Source: Oscillatoria salina IIICB1 (lineage in GTDB: Bacteria > Cyanobacteriota > Cyanobacteriia > Cyanobacteriales > SIO1D9). Taken from it: a stretch of DNA of 64,000 nucleotides. Location: the NCBI RefSeq assembly GCF_020144665.1, contig NZ_JAAHBQ010000003.1:27371-91370 (forward strand). The letters are read 5' to 3'. This document shows, in pieces, positions 1-8,841 of the stretch (its first letter is position 1; each line of letters begins with the position of its first letter). Made by a program: the position numbers and the translations under genes. The notes beneath the pieces are model-generated. The model saw only the letters and a program-made list of their open reading frames with translations. It was not told where the DNA came from and made no database searches.

Positions 1-997
1 CCGAGCTAATTTCCGTATTGGTACTGTCTTCCGAGGTAAAGCTTTCTAAATCATTAGTTCTCATTTCCTCGAAATCGTTTAACCAGCTTAATTCTTTTGC
101 TGAATCAGTTTCCGAGGTCAATATTTCCGGATCGTCACTATTAGTTTCTCCCCAGAAAAAGTCTGATTCATTCACGCTATTGACTAATTTTTTTTCCTCT
201 ATCGATGGTGAGGAAATACTTATTTCTCCTGGGGAATTTTCTTCTTTGTGTAGAGAGCGATTATTATAACTTGTTTCTACATTGGTAGATATTTCATCTA
301 AGTCTAACTCAGCATTTTTTAGCGATTCTTCTGATGCAATTGAATCGGCGATCAAAATTTCTGCTGTTTTCGAGGTAGCACTTGCACTAGAAATTCCCTT
401 TTCTTCTAGAGATGTTTCCGTTTCAATTTCAGTTAAAGAAGGTAAATTTTCGGCAACAAAAGTAACTGGTTGGGGTGGGAACAAAGAAAGCTCCTCTTCC
501 GACTCAATTTCTGGAGCTTCTGATAGTTCTATCGGTGTATTTCTAAGAGAAGGAACTGTAGTTGAAGGACTTATTTGTCGGTTTTCTATTTCTTCAGTTT
601 GACTTTCTCTTGCTATTGCTGGATGTGAAGGTAAACTTTTCCTATTAGTGCTAGGTAGGATATCTAATTTAACAATTTCTTGCCAAGTTTCGCCAAGCAA
701 ATCTGACATAATATCGCCACAACAGCGAAATTCCCAAACACCAGGTTTAAGATAAGTATAAGGAATAACTACCATTAAACCTTGGGAATTAGTGCGACGC
801 GATCGCTTGGAGATCCTGCGTTTTGGTGGTACTGCTTCGGTGTCTAAATGAGTGACGCGAATTTCCACATCACAATTATTTCGGGAAGAATGACTGACAA
901 CCCGATATTTACCTTCTTCTATTTCTAAACTTGGTTTATAAATTTTTTGCCAAGTACGTTCACCTTGTTTTTGAAGCAGAAATTCCCAGTATTCCAT
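1..997 (-). CDS. Conserved hypothetical protein, C-terminus cut by window edge
   Basis: An open minus-strand frame runs from an ATG at 997 to the window edge with no stop, so at least 332 codons are present and the end is missing. The first ~120 residues (MEYWEFLLQKQGERTW onward) look like a compact beta-rich domain ending in a GVWEFRCCGDIMSDLLGE segment. I recall this type of N-terminus in cyanobacterial conserved hypotheticals. The remaining ~210 residues are Ser/Glu/Thr-rich and probably disordered. It lies upstream of nothing on this strand except hisS, whose 3' end is 138 bp away, so the two could be co-transcribed. No function is assigned. The open frames on the opposite strand here are shadows of the low-complexity coding sequence. 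Confidence 0.75.
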   Translation of the reverse strand, partial: MEYWEFLLQKQGERTWQKIYKPSLEIEEGKYRVVSHSSRNNCDVEIRVTHLDTEAVPPKRRISKRSRRTNSQGLMVVIPYTYLKPGVWEFRCCGDIMSDLLGETWQEIVKLDILPSTNRKSLPSHPAIARESQTEEIENRQISPSTTVPSLRNTPIELSEAPEIESEEELSLFPPQPVTFVAENLPSLTEIETETSLEEKGISSASATSKTAEILIADSIASEESLKNAELDLDEISTNVETSYNNRSLHKEENSPGEISISSPSIEEKKLVNSVNESDFFWGETNSDDPEILTSETDSAKELSWLNDFEEMRTNDLESFTSEDSTNTEISS

Positions 998-1135
998 TTT
1001 TTTTTCCCTAGCGATCGAAGGTTGGTGATGGAAGATTTGGTATTGAAGATTTTTGAGTTAAAATTTGGCTCATTTTGCCAATACCTTATTAATTTTCCTC
1101 AGTCACCAGTTCTTATTTACTCTGTTTCATGCTGT

Positions 1136-2419
1136 CTAAATTTTCACTAAAGCATCTATTTGCTGTCGAAGTTTGTCAGTGGAGTTGAGTAACTCAGATT
1201 GTGCGATCGCTAGTTGTTCTTTTGATGCCATCCATTTTAGTTTAACTGTCTGATTTTCAGCTTCAGCATCTCCTAACACCAAGCAAGCTACTGAACCGCT
1301 TTTATCCGCTCTTTTGAATTGTTTAGCAAAGCCACTCCCACTTAAGTCTAAATCTACCGTAAATCCAGCGCTTCTCATCTTTTCTGCCAAAATCAAAGCT
1401 TGGGGTTCGGCTTTTTCTCCTCTAGAAACGAGATAAAAGTCTATGGCTGGATTTGGTGCTGCTTGCATTTGTTGTAATAATAAAATCAAGCGTTCCATAC
1501 CGATCGCCCAACCGACTGCGGGAGTATCGGGACCGCCTAATTCCGATACCAGTTTATCGTAGCGTCCGCCACCACAAACTGCTGTTTGCGCTCCTAAATC
1601 TTGGGATTGAATTTCAAAAGCGGTATGAGTGTAGTAATCTAAACCGCGCACGAGACGAGGATTAATTTGGTAAGTAATGTCTAAATCAGTCAATAACTGC
1701 TGCACTAACTCAAAGTGACGCTGGGAGTCAGTACCGAGATAATCGAGTATTCTCGGTGCATCAGCAGTAATTTCTTGAGTCCTTTTGTCTTTGCTATCCA
1801 AAATTCTCATCGGATTGCGGTTTAAGCGTTCTTGAGAATCTGGATCTAACTCAGCTTGGTAAGGTGTTAAATAGTCTACCAGTGCTTGTTTATAGTTTTC
1901 TCGATCTTCACTGTCACCAACCGAATTCAGACTGAGTTCTAAATTTTTTAGCCCCAAAGCTTGTAAAATATTAGTAGCGAGATTGATAACTTCCACATCT
2001 GCTCTGGGATCTCTCGCACCTAATACTTCAACTCCTAATTGATGAAATTGTCGCTGACGACCAGCTTGAGGACGTTCGTAGCGAAACATCGGTCCTGTGT
2101 ACCAAAGACGTTGTACGCCACCTTGAGCGTAAAGACTTTGTTCAATATAAGAGCGTACCACACCCGCAGTACCTTCTGGGCGTAGAGTCAGCGATCGCTC
2201 TCCTCGATCTAAAAATGTATACATTTCTTTCCCGACTACATCGGTAGCTTCTCCAATACCTCGCTCGAATAAGTCGGTTTGCTCAAAAATTGGCGTGCGA
2301 ATTTCTTGATATACCGCTTTTTGCAGGATTTGTCTGGCTACGGTTTCTATTTGTTGCCAGTAACCAACTTCCTCTGGCAGAATATCTCTCGTTCCTCGTA
2401 TTGCTTGAATTGCGCCCAT
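1136..2419 (-). CDS. hisS: Histidine-tRNA ligase
   Basis: Cytosolic class II aminoacyl-tRNA synthetase that charges tRNA-His with histidine. The 427-residue product has the usual family length. It begins with MGAIQAIRGTRDILPEE, the typical HisRS start. Motif 2 is visible as MFRYERPQAGRQRQFHQLG (~111-129), the histidine-specific signature as LVRGLDYYTHTAFE (~257-270) and GGGRYDKLV, and motif 3 as AVGWAIGMERL. The C-terminal ~100 residues form the anticodon-binding domain. The 290 bp upstream of the start consist almost wholly of short tandem repeats, so any promoter must lie inside them or upstream of the neighbouring minus-strand gene. Confidence 0.97.
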   Translation of the reverse strand: MGAIQAIRGTRDILPEEVGYWQQIETVARQILQKAVYQEIRTPIFEQTDLFERGIGEATDVVGKEMYTFLDRGERSLTLRPEGTAGVVRSYIEQSLYAQGGVQRLWYTGPMFRYERPQAGRQRQFHQLGVEVLGARDPRADVEVINLATNILQALGLKNLELSLNSVGDSEDRENYKQALVDYLTPYQAELDPDSQERLNRNPMRILDSKDKRTQEITADAPRILDYLGTDSQRHFELVQQLLTDLDITYQINPRLVRGLDYYTHTAFEIQSQDLGAQTAVCGGGRYDKLVSELGGPDTPAVGWAIGMERLILLLQQMQAAPNPAIDFYLVSRGEKAEPQALILAEKMRSAGFTVDLDLSGSGFAKQFKRADKSGSVACLVLGDAEAENQTVKLKWMASKEQLAIAQSELLNSTDKLRQQIDALVKI

Positions 2420-2420
2420 A

Positions 2421-2509
2421 TCAGTAAACAGTTAGCAGTTATCAGTTAGCAGTTATCAGGTATCAGTTATCAGGTATCAGTTAGCAGTTAGCAGTTATCA
2501 GTTACCAGT
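2421..2509. repeat. TTAGCAG/TTATCAG heptamer tract
   Basis: Degenerate heptamers of the form CAGTTAG/CAGTTAT are repeated head to tail, starting 2 bp upstream of the hisS start codon. The same motif adjoins the CCCCAAT/CCCCAGT tracts near 52.2, 54.0 and 55.2 kb, so the two heptamer families travel together in this genome. Confidence 0.85.
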
Positions 2510-2709
2510 CCCCAATCCCCAATCCCTAATCCCCAGTCCCCAATCCCCAATCCCTAATCCCCAGTCCCCAATCCCCAGTCCCCAGTCCCCAGTCCCCAGT
2601 CCCCAGTCCCCAGTCCCCAGTCCCCAGTCCCCAGTCCCCAATCCCCAATCCCCAATCCCTAATCCCCAGTCCCCAATCCCCAATCCCTAATCCCCAGTCC
2701 CCAATTCCC
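2510..2709. repeat. STRR1-type heptamer array (CCCCAGT/CCCCAAT)
   Basis: About 28 head-to-tail heptamers of CCCCAGT, CCCCAAT and the variant CCCTAAT. This matches the STRR1 class (CCCCRRT) described in heterocystous cyanobacteria. Read on the minus strand it gives open frames of GDWGLG repeats, which are not genes. The array ends exactly at the stop codon of the next minus-strand gene and fills the hisS leader. Confidence 0.93.
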
Positions 2710-3273
2710 CTAATTGTTATTGTTATTTTGCAACAGAGGACGGACAATGAAAAAGCTCACAGTGAAAGCTGAGAAGACAATCACTCCGATCGCGATCGCT
2801 AGTAACCAACCGTTAACATCAGATGATGAACTTTCTGAGTTAGTGGGACGACGAGATTTATGAGGAATTTCGGCTACCAATTTTTCTGGAGGTGGTGCAG
2901 GAGGATTCATTTTTGGTGGGGGTGGGGGGGGAATTTCCCTAGGTTTGACGGCTTTTGGTGGTGGGGGAACTCGCGCTGGAGTTTCTACGGGATCGAGCGA
3001 GATCGCGGGGGAAAAACTGTTAGCATCCCAGGAAGTCAAAACTTTTTCTAAAGATTGAGCCGATTGGAGAACTTTGGCTACTTCTTGCCGTAACTGGGCA
3101 TTTTGTTGGGCTAACTGCTGATTTTGAGTCTTGAGTGAATCTAGCTGTGCTTGTGTGGTTTGTAACTCGGTTGCTAGTTCCCGATAAACCGAAATTGGCA
3201 CCGAGGGACGATACCTGCTTGCAGCATCAGTAGTAGGATTTTGGGAATAATTAGTTTGGGGATTAGAGGTCAT
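2710..3273 (-). CDS. Coiled-coil, proline-rich single-pass membrane protein, unknown function
   Basis: I do not recognise this 187-residue protein. It can be divided into a Ser/Asn-rich start, a coiled coil at ~28-75 ([17 protein letters not shown] and Gln-rich continuation), a proline-rich stretch at ~100-130 ([17 protein letters not shown]), and one C-terminal membrane helix at ~153-178 ([20 protein letters not shown]). The charged proline-rich part would then face the cytoplasm if the tail is anchored with its C-terminus out. It ends in a run of five Asn codons directly against the heptamer array, so the 3' end may have been shaped by repeat insertion. It lies between hisS and thiD on the same strand. 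Confidence 0.7.
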   Translation of the reverse strand: MTSNPQTNYSQNPTTDAASRYRPSVPISVYRELATELQTTQAQLDSLKTQNQQLAQQNAQLRQEVAKVLQSAQSLEKVLTSWDANSFSPAISLDPVETPARVPPPPKAVKPREIPPPPPPKMNPPAPPPEKLVAEIPHKSRRPTNSESSSSDVNGWLLAIAIGVIVFSAFTVSFFIVRPLLQNNNNN

Positions 3274-3369
3274 GGCATCATCAACAATTTATATAAGGCA
3301 ATATTTTGCAAAATTTGTCTAATCAATTCGCTGTTTAATTTACCGCGATTTTGGCTCGGGGATGCACCT

Positions 3370-4224
3370 CTAGGTTTGCTTTTCTGTAGCAATCTCCCCG
3401 TGGTTGCCCAGTAGCGCCCAAAAATGTCCTACAGGTCCGCTACCTTGACCAAGATCGAGTGCGTAATTTAGTGCTGCGGTCACGTAATCTTTAGCCAGGC
3501 GAACTGCTGTGAGTGCTTCTTTTCCTCGTGCTAGATTTGCCGCGATCGCGGCACTTAAGGTGCAACCTGTGCCGTGATTATTTTTGGTTTCTACCGTAGT
3601 TGTTCTTAATGTTGACCGCGTTTGCCCATCAAACCACACGTCTGTGCCGCGTAAACTTCCTTCCATTGCTCCCCCTTTTACTAACACTGCTTTTGCTCCC
3701 AATTGATGAATTCGCTCCGCCGCCGCTCTCATATCATCTAATGTATTAATTGTCAAGCCACTTAAAATTTGTGCTTCATAACGGTTAGGCGTGACAATTG
3801 AGGCAATCGGCAGCAAAACATCTCGCAAGCAAGCGACGGCATCGTCATCAATCAACTGCGCTCCACTGCGGGATACCATTACCGGATCGACAACCAAGTT
3901 AGGCAAACTAGATTTTTCCACCTGTTTTGCCACCGCTTGCATAATTTCCGCATTCAGCAACATTCCTGTTTTGACTGCTTGGATCTTAATATCCTTGACA
4001 ACGGTTTCAATTTGTGCATTTACCACTGCGACAGAAATTGCTGCAACTTCAGTCACTTCTAAAGTATTTTGTGCCGTTACGCAAGTAAGACAACTGGTAC
4101 CATGAACGCAGTGGAAAGCGAAAGTGCGTAAATCCGCTTGAATACCCGCACCTCCGCCGCTATCAGAACCAGCGATCGTCATAGCTGCGGGAATCTCAAA
4201 CTGAATTTCACTTAACTTAGACAA
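3370..4224 (-). CDS. thiD: Bifunctional hydroxymethylpyrimidine kinase/phosphomethylpyrimidine kinase
   Basis: Phosphorylates HMP to HMP-P and then to HMP-PP for thiamine synthesis in the cytosol; ribokinase-like fold. The 284-residue product has the N-terminal signature AMTIAGSDSGGGAGIQADL (~14-32), the PNRYEAQIL segment (~141-149), and the C-terminal anion-hole/catalytic motif NNHGTGCTLSAAIAANLA (~214-231). The length is slightly above the ~260-270 usual for the family because of ~13 extra N-terminal residues; a second in-frame ATG at the AMTIAGSD methionine is an alternative start. No TPP riboswitch is apparent in the 79 bp separating it from ftsZ. Confidence 0.95.
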   Translation of the reverse strand: MSKLSEIQFEIPAAMTIAGSDSGGGAGIQADLRTFAFHCVHGTSCLTCVTAQNTLEVTEVAAISVAVVNAQIETVVKDIKIQAVKTGMLLNAEIMQAVAKQVEKSSLPNLVVDPVMVSRSGAQLIDDDAVACLRDVLLPIASIVTPNRYEAQILSGLTINTLDDMRAAAERIHQLGAKAVLVKGGAMEGSLRGTDVWFDGQTRSTLRTTTVETKNNHGTGCTLSAAIAANLARGKEALTAVRLAKDYVTAALNYALDLGQGSGPVGHFWALLGNHGEIATEKQT

Positions 4225-4303
4225 ATTTTCACCTAGCTGAATGTCCTAATTGTTTCCATTATCAAAGTTTTTTTGTCAATAACCTTTGTTTAGTTGTCAC
4301 CTG

Positions 4304-5578
4304 TTAACGTCGGGGAAAACGACGTTGGCGGAGAAAATCAGGAATATCCAAACCACTACCACCGCTACCGCGATCGCTTTCCGGAGCAGAAGTAGGTCTG
4401 ACTGGTGGAGGAGTTACCGGACGATTTTGCGGCGTTGTCGCTCGGCTTGCCGTTGGCGGGGCTTGAGTTTCGCCACTAAAGCCAGTAGCAATCACTGTAA
4501 TTCTAATTTCGCCCTGCATTTTGTCATCAATCACCGCACCAAAAATAATATTTGCATTGGGATCGACAACTTCATAAATCGTTTCCGCCGCCGCATTCAC
4601 CTCGTGGAGAGTCAAATCTCTGCCACCCGTAATATTAAATACCACACCTCTTGCTCCTTCAATCGAAGACTCCAACAGAGGCGAAGAAATTGCCAATTCT
4701 GCGGCTTCGCGAGCGCGAGACTTACCCGAACCAACACCGATACCCATCAAAGCCGATCCCGCATCAGCCATTACCGCTCTCACATCAGCAAAGTCAACAT
4801 TCACCAATCCTGGAATAGTGATAATATCAGAAATACCTTGTACTCCTTGACGCAAAATATCATCAGCCACCAAAAACGCCTCTTGTACAGGCGTTTGTTC
4901 GTTAATGACCAACAACAACTTATTATTGGGAATTACAATCAAAGTATCGACCCGACTTTGTAAAGCCGCAATCCCTTCTTCTGCCTGAGTCGTGCGGCGA
5001 CGACCTTCAAAAGTAAAAGGACGAGTCACCACTCCCACAGTCAGACAGCCAATTTCCTTAGCCACTTCAGCGACAATCGGTGCTGCACCAGTACCCGTAC
5101 CGCCACCCATACCAGCCGTAATAAAGACCAAATCCGTATTTTCCAAAGCCGAGGCAATTTCATCGCGGGATTCCTCAGCCGCTTTTTGACCGATCGCCGG
5201 GTTGCCACCTGCACCCAAACCACGGGTTAATTTTTGTCCGAGTTGCAAGCGTTTCGGGGCGCTAGCTTGAGCCAAAGCTTGAGCATCAGTATTAATCGCC
5301 CAAAACTCAATTCCGCTCACCCCACTCTCAATCATGCGGTTAACGGCATTACAACCACCGCCACCCACACCGATAACTTTTATTTTGGCAAAGCTACTAG
5401 GCACGATGCTATCACCACGATTATCTTCTCTGGGTCTTGCCCTGGAATCATTACCTTGTCCAAAAGGTAAACCAGAATTATTAAAAGAGCGATCGCTATC
5501 TACAGTGACCGAAAAATCACCGTATTCGTTGTTATTGCTATAAGTATTGTTCAGCTTTAGTTTACTATTAACCGTCAT
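4304..5578 (-). CDS. ftsZ: Cell division protein FtsZ
   Basis: Tubulin-like GTPase that polymerises into the division ring. The 424-residue product has a ~63-residue variable N-terminal tail, as in other cyanobacterial FtsZ proteins, followed by [18 protein letters not shown] and the tubulin signature GGGTGTG at 158-164. The T7-loop region [11 protein letters not shown] follows, and the C-terminal end is a Pro-rich linker plus a conserved tail [12 protein letters not shown] that would bind FtsA-like or ZipN-type partners. It lies 404 bp downstream of ftsQ on the same strand, the usual cyanobacterial order. An ATG at 5578 begins the tail; no competing internal start is evident. Confidence 0.98.
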   Translation of the reverse strand: MTVNSKLKLNNTYSNNNEYGDFSVTVDSDRSFNNSGLPFGQGNDSRARPREDNRGDSIVPSSFAKIKVIGVGGGGCNAVNRMIESGVSGIEFWAINTDAQALAQASAPKRLQLGQKLTRGLGAGGNPAIGQKAAEESRDEIASALENTDLVFITAGMGGGTGTGAAPIVAEVAKEIGCLTVGVVTRPFTFEGRRRTTQAEEGIAALQSRVDTLIVIPNNKLLLVINEQTPVQEAFLVADDILRQGVQGISDIITIPGLVNVDFADVRAVMADAGSALMGIGVGSGKSRAREAAELAISSPLLESSIEGARGVVFNITGGRDLTLHEVNAAAETIYEVVDPNANIIFGAVIDDKMQGEIRITVIATGFSGETQAPPTASRATTPQNRPVTPPPVRPTSAPESDRGSGGSGLDIPDFLRQRRFPRR

Positions 5579-5982
5579 TGTATTTGGTGATTGTTAATCG
5601 ACAAATTAATTAATTGAGATTTGAGAACGTAGAAGTAACCTTTATTTAACTATTATCTGATGGCTCAGTGTCAAAAAGCGCGATCGTTTATTTTAGTTTT
5701 CATTCTCAGCCTACCTTCACACTTGTGCGCTTGCTTTTCTGACACTTGTTAAGCTTGAAGATCGCGTCCAGCAACTTCGGAACCTAAACAGACACAATAT
5801 TATTACATCTCTAGAGACTAGCAACCGAGTAGGAAGTAGATTTTTGGTAGTAATTGTACCTGTAGCACCACTGTAATCCAAATCGATTTTGGTGAAAGCG
5901 ATCGCTACGCTTGCTTGTTTCTCGACTAAATCCAAGTCGAGATCTGGTTCAATTGGTGCGATCGCCATTGGCTAGGAGCTAG
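5579..5982. other. ftsQ-ftsZ intergenic region, no gene seen
   Basis: A 404-bp spacer with several HIP1 octamers. One 83-codon minus-strand frame exists (5717-5968) but its sequence looks random and has no recognisable domain. An ftsZ promoter is likely here, but no clear -35/-10 pair can be defended. Confidence 0.5.
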
Positions 5983-6837
5983 CTATTCTTGAGGAGCTGT
6001 ACTTGGGTTTTTGGGTTCTGATGGCTTGGTTTTTAACTGAATAGAAGGAGATTCAGGGTTAGTCAAGTCGAGATAATCAATTTGGCTGGGATGAACGCGA
6101 TCGGACAAAGAACCCATTTTGCCGAGAACCTTAATTTGTTCGCCAAAGTTAGCTGAGTAGGAACCCAAATAAACTTTGCCTAGCTCGGTTTTCAGGACTA
6201 AATTAGCCGGATTTTGCCAATCGATCTCGAAAACTTGCACTGGAGAACGGCTAATTATTTGATAAATTTCCGACCAGTAGTGACGATATTGCTCTGCTTC
6301 GCCAATGACTTTGAGAGTTGGCAGTTTCGTGTCGGGATCGAAACCTGTATAGCTGGTAATTGGCATCCAGACACCTTGTTCGTCTAAAAATCCTACTTCT
6401 GCTTCGCTAGTTCCTGCTTCTTGAACTGACTTGGTTGAGGGAAAAGCGATCGCTACAGGTCGCCTTTCTTGCACTTGGATTGTTACGCTCGGAGGTAACA
6501 ATTGACGGATAACTCTTGCTTTCGCAATCGGTGCAGTGGATTCTAGCTGTTGGGAGAGCAGTTGCGGCTGGAGTTTGAGCAGGGATTCTGGATAAGACAA
6601 TGGTAACAGCAAACGAATCGTCGTTTTGTCCAGAAATTCGTTTCCTTCGATGTCTACTTGTTGGGGTTGTTCGATCGCCCAATAAGGTAACGCGAGCGAC
6701 CAACATAATCCACCTGCCATACCGCTTACTACTAGCGATCGCCACATTGCTTGTAACGATCTGATCTGCCGACGGCGTTGTAATTTTTGCCGCCGTTGTT
6801 TTAATTCTGTGAGAGAAACTGATGCGATGCAATTCAT
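5983..6837 (-). CDS. ftsQ: Cell division protein FtsQ/DivIB
   Basis: Bitopic divisome protein linking the early ring to the septal peptidoglycan machinery. The 284-residue product has a basic cytoplasmic start (ELKQRRQKLQRRRQIRSL), one membrane helix at ~34-52, then a POTRA domain opening with QQVDIEGNEFLDKTTIRLLL and the RQLLPPSVTIQVQERRPVA segment (~109-127), and finally the beta domain with YLDLTNPESPSIQLK near the end. The short acidic/proline tail is variable. Position directly upstream of ftsZ supports the assignment. Confidence 0.93.
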   Translation of the reverse strand: MNCIASVSLTELKQRRQKLQRRRQIRSLQAMWRSLVVSGMAGGLCWSLALPYWAIEQPQQVDIEGNEFLDKTTIRLLLPLSYPESLLKLQPQLLSQQLESTAPIAKARVIRQLLPPSVTIQVQERRPVAIAFPSTKSVQEAGTSEAEVGFLDEQGVWMPITSYTGFDPDTKLPTLKVIGEAEQYRHYWSEIYQIISRSPVQVFEIDWQNPANLVLKTELGKVYLGSYSANFGEQIKVLGKMGSLSDRVHPSQIDYLDLTNPESPSIQLKTKPSEPKNPSTAPQE

Positions 6838-7229
6838 CTACTACCTCTATCGCCGAAGGTCTATAATCTTTTTCTACGGGGACAGTCACCTATAACTAGG
6901 ACAAACTTACCCTTTTTTTAAGGTTAGTTTCTCCTTTTATACCAGCACTTGCTGCGGTGCTGTTTTCATTTAATCACTTCCATACCAAAGTTATCCCTAT
7001 TCTCCTCGTCAACTTAGTATCTCTGGCTACTTGGGTAAAGCCTTGGCAGTAAGAACTAAGATCCTCTTACTCTTGAACTTTCCTTGAATCTACGGATACG
7101 AGCTAACTTCTTTGCTCCCTTTACGGTGATCTCGGTCATTTAACTCTGACCAGAGAAAAATGTAGACTAAATGCTTAGAAGTTTGCACTCACAGTGCCAC
7201 TGCTGTTGCTTAAATAGCGCTCATTTGCA
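6838..7229. other. Divergent intergenic region upstream of ftsQ and the ATPase gene
   Basis: A 392-bp spacer between two divergent genes, so it must hold two promoters. I see no RNA gene or repeat. The minus-strand frame running out of ftsQ (to 6889) is a frame shadow. Confidence 0.5.
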
Positions 7230-8543
7230 ATGAAACTGAATTTAGCAAGATTCTACAAAGCCTGTAATCCAAGTAAAACCTTAGTTCTGACCAATCCTGA
7301 AGACCGTCAGTATTATATTGATTTTTCTGGGGTACGAGGAGGAAAAATCGTTGAAGCATTAGGTCGAACGATCGCTCGTCTTTCCCCAGAAGAACCTACT
7401 TGTCAATTATTTACCGGACATATTGGCTGTGGCAAGTCTACTGAACTATTTCGACTCAAGGCGCAGCTTGAAGAAGAGCAATTTCATGTAGTTTACTTTG
7501 AATCTAGCCGCGATTTGGATATGGCGGATATCAACATTAGTGATATTCTTTTGGCGATCGCTCGTTCGGTGAGTGAAAGTCTTGAGGCAATGGATATTCG
7601 TCTTCAACCAGGTTATTTTGCCAATTTGTTCGGCGAAATTAAAGATTTTCTGCAATCGCCGATTGAATTGGGTGCAGAAGCCGAACTTTCGGTCGGAATT
7701 GCTCGTATTACTGCCAAAACCAAAGAAAGTCCCAAATTACGCGAACAACTCCGCCAATCTCTCGAACCTCGCACTGAAGGTATCCTCCGAGCAATTAATG
7801 AAGAAATTTTAGAACGCGGTATCCAAGAACTAAAATATCGGGGCAAAAAAGGCTTAGTTGTTATTGTCGATAATTTAGACCGAGTTGCTGCTCAAAAGGT
7901 AACTCATGCCCGATTATTACCAGAATATTTGTTTGTCGATCGCGGTCCTCAGTTACGCCGTTTAAAGTGTCATGTGGTTTATACTTTACCCCTTTCGTTA
8001 ATGTTTTCTAATGAATATGAAGCACTGAAAAATCGTCTTGGCGCTGGCGTAGCACCCAAGGTTTTACCAATGGTTCCTCTGCAACAACGAGATGGTAAGG
8101 AAAATACTCAAGGTATGAGTTTGCTCCGACAATTGGTATTAGCAAGAGCTTTTCCTCAATTAGATGAGGAAACTAGATTAAATTTAATTCCCCAAGTTTT
8201 TGATACTCCAGAAACCCTCCAACGCTTATGTCGAATTAGCGGCGGTCACGTGCGAAATTTATTAGGTTTATTGTTTAATTGTTTGCAACAAGAAGATCCT
8301 CCTTTTTCGCAGCAATGTTTAGAAAATGTAATTAAAGGATATCGAGATGATTTACTGTTAGCTATCGATGACCATGAATGGAACTTAATCCAACAAGTAG
8401 TGGAAAGACAAACTATCAAAGGAGAAGAAGAATATCAAATTTTACTTGGGAGTATGTTTGTTTTTGAATATCGCGATCGCTGGGGACGTTGGTTTGATAT
8501 TAATCCTATTTTAAGAGAAACCGATCGCTTTCAAGCTTTCTGA
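7230..8543 (+). CDS. P-loop ATPase, partner of downstream nSTAND-WD40 protein
   Basis: A 437-residue cytosolic ATP-binding protein. The Walker A motif GHIGCGKST lies at ~63-71 and a Walker B strand GLVVIVDNLDRV at ~208-219, giving an AAA/STAND-like NTPase core. The C-terminal third (GGHVRNLLGLLFNCLQ and what follows) looks helical and may be a winged-helix or lid region. The start MKLNLARFYKACNPSKTL is one I associate with a cyanobacterial family of unknown role. It is followed after 298 bp by the giant nSTAND-WD40 gene in the same direction, with a strong hairpin between them. Role inferred only: a regulatory or switch ATPase. No nuclease or membrane segment is visible. Confidence 0.75.
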   Translation: MKLNLARFYKACNPSKTLVLTNPEDRQYYIDFSGVRGGKIVEALGRTIARLSPEEPTCQLFTGHIGCGKSTELFRLKAQLEEEQFHVVYFESSRDLDMADINISDILLAIARSVSESLEAMDIRLQPGYFANLFGEIKDFLQSPIELGAEAELSVGIARITAKTKESPKLREQLRQSLEPRTEGILRAINEEILERGIQELKYRGKKGLVVIVDNLDRVAAQKVTHARLLPEYLFVDRGPQLRRLKCHVVYTLPLSLMFSNEYEALKNRLGAGVAPKVLPMVPLQQRDGKENTQGMSLLRQLVLARAFPQLDEETRLNLIPQVFDTPETLQRLCRISGGHVRNLLGLLFNCLQQEDPPFSQQCLENVIKGYRDDLLLAIDDHEWNLIQQVVERQTIKGEEEYQILLGSMFVFEYRDRWGRWFDINPILRETDRFQAF

Positions 8544-8605
8544 ATCCACAGAGATTTTTTTCGTCACCTTCGCTTTGTTCTCTAGACTTCAATTAGAGAA
8601 ATTTT

Positions 8606-8642
8606 AGCTCTAGAATCGTTAAATCCCAGCGATTCTAGAGCT
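8606..8642 (+). terminator. Perfect 13-bp hairpin between ATPase and nSTAND genes
   Basis: AGCTCTAGAATCG at 8606-8618 pairs perfectly with 8630-8642 across an 11-nt loop, 63 bp after the ATPase stop codon. AT-rich sequence follows but there is no clean T-run, so it could be a terminator, a transcript-stabilising stem or an attenuator that sets the ratio of the two gene products. Confidence 0.55.
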
Positions 8643-8841
8643 AGATAACTAAAATTTAAGTAAAAATAAAATTATCCAATCTTAAGTTAATTAGGCAAAT
8701 TTCCAGGTAAATATTCTCAATTACATTATCATTTTCACAAGTTTTTCACACCTTTTTTGCCCGAAAAAGAGTATTTTATATAAAAAAGTATACATAGCAA
8801 TTAATTTAACAAATGCTGGATCGATAAATTCCGCCAAAACT

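Noticed and set aside
1-602. Plus-strand Ser-rich ORFs at the window start
   Set aside because: They are the complement of the acidic Ser/Glu-rich tail of the minus-strand partial gene.
2498-2747. Minus-strand ORFs encoding GDWGLG repeats
   Set aside because: They are translations of the CCCCAGT/CCCCAAT heptamer array with no start signal or non-repeat content; the same holds at 39443 and 52215.
4225-4303. TPP riboswitch near thiD
   Set aside because: Neither the leader of thiD nor its surroundings shows the conserved TPP aptamer core; thiD leader is on the other side of ftsZ and too short.
5717-5968. 83-codon minus-strand ORF between ftsQ and ftsZ
   Set aside because: Composition looks random, no domain, no ribosome site; likely chance.
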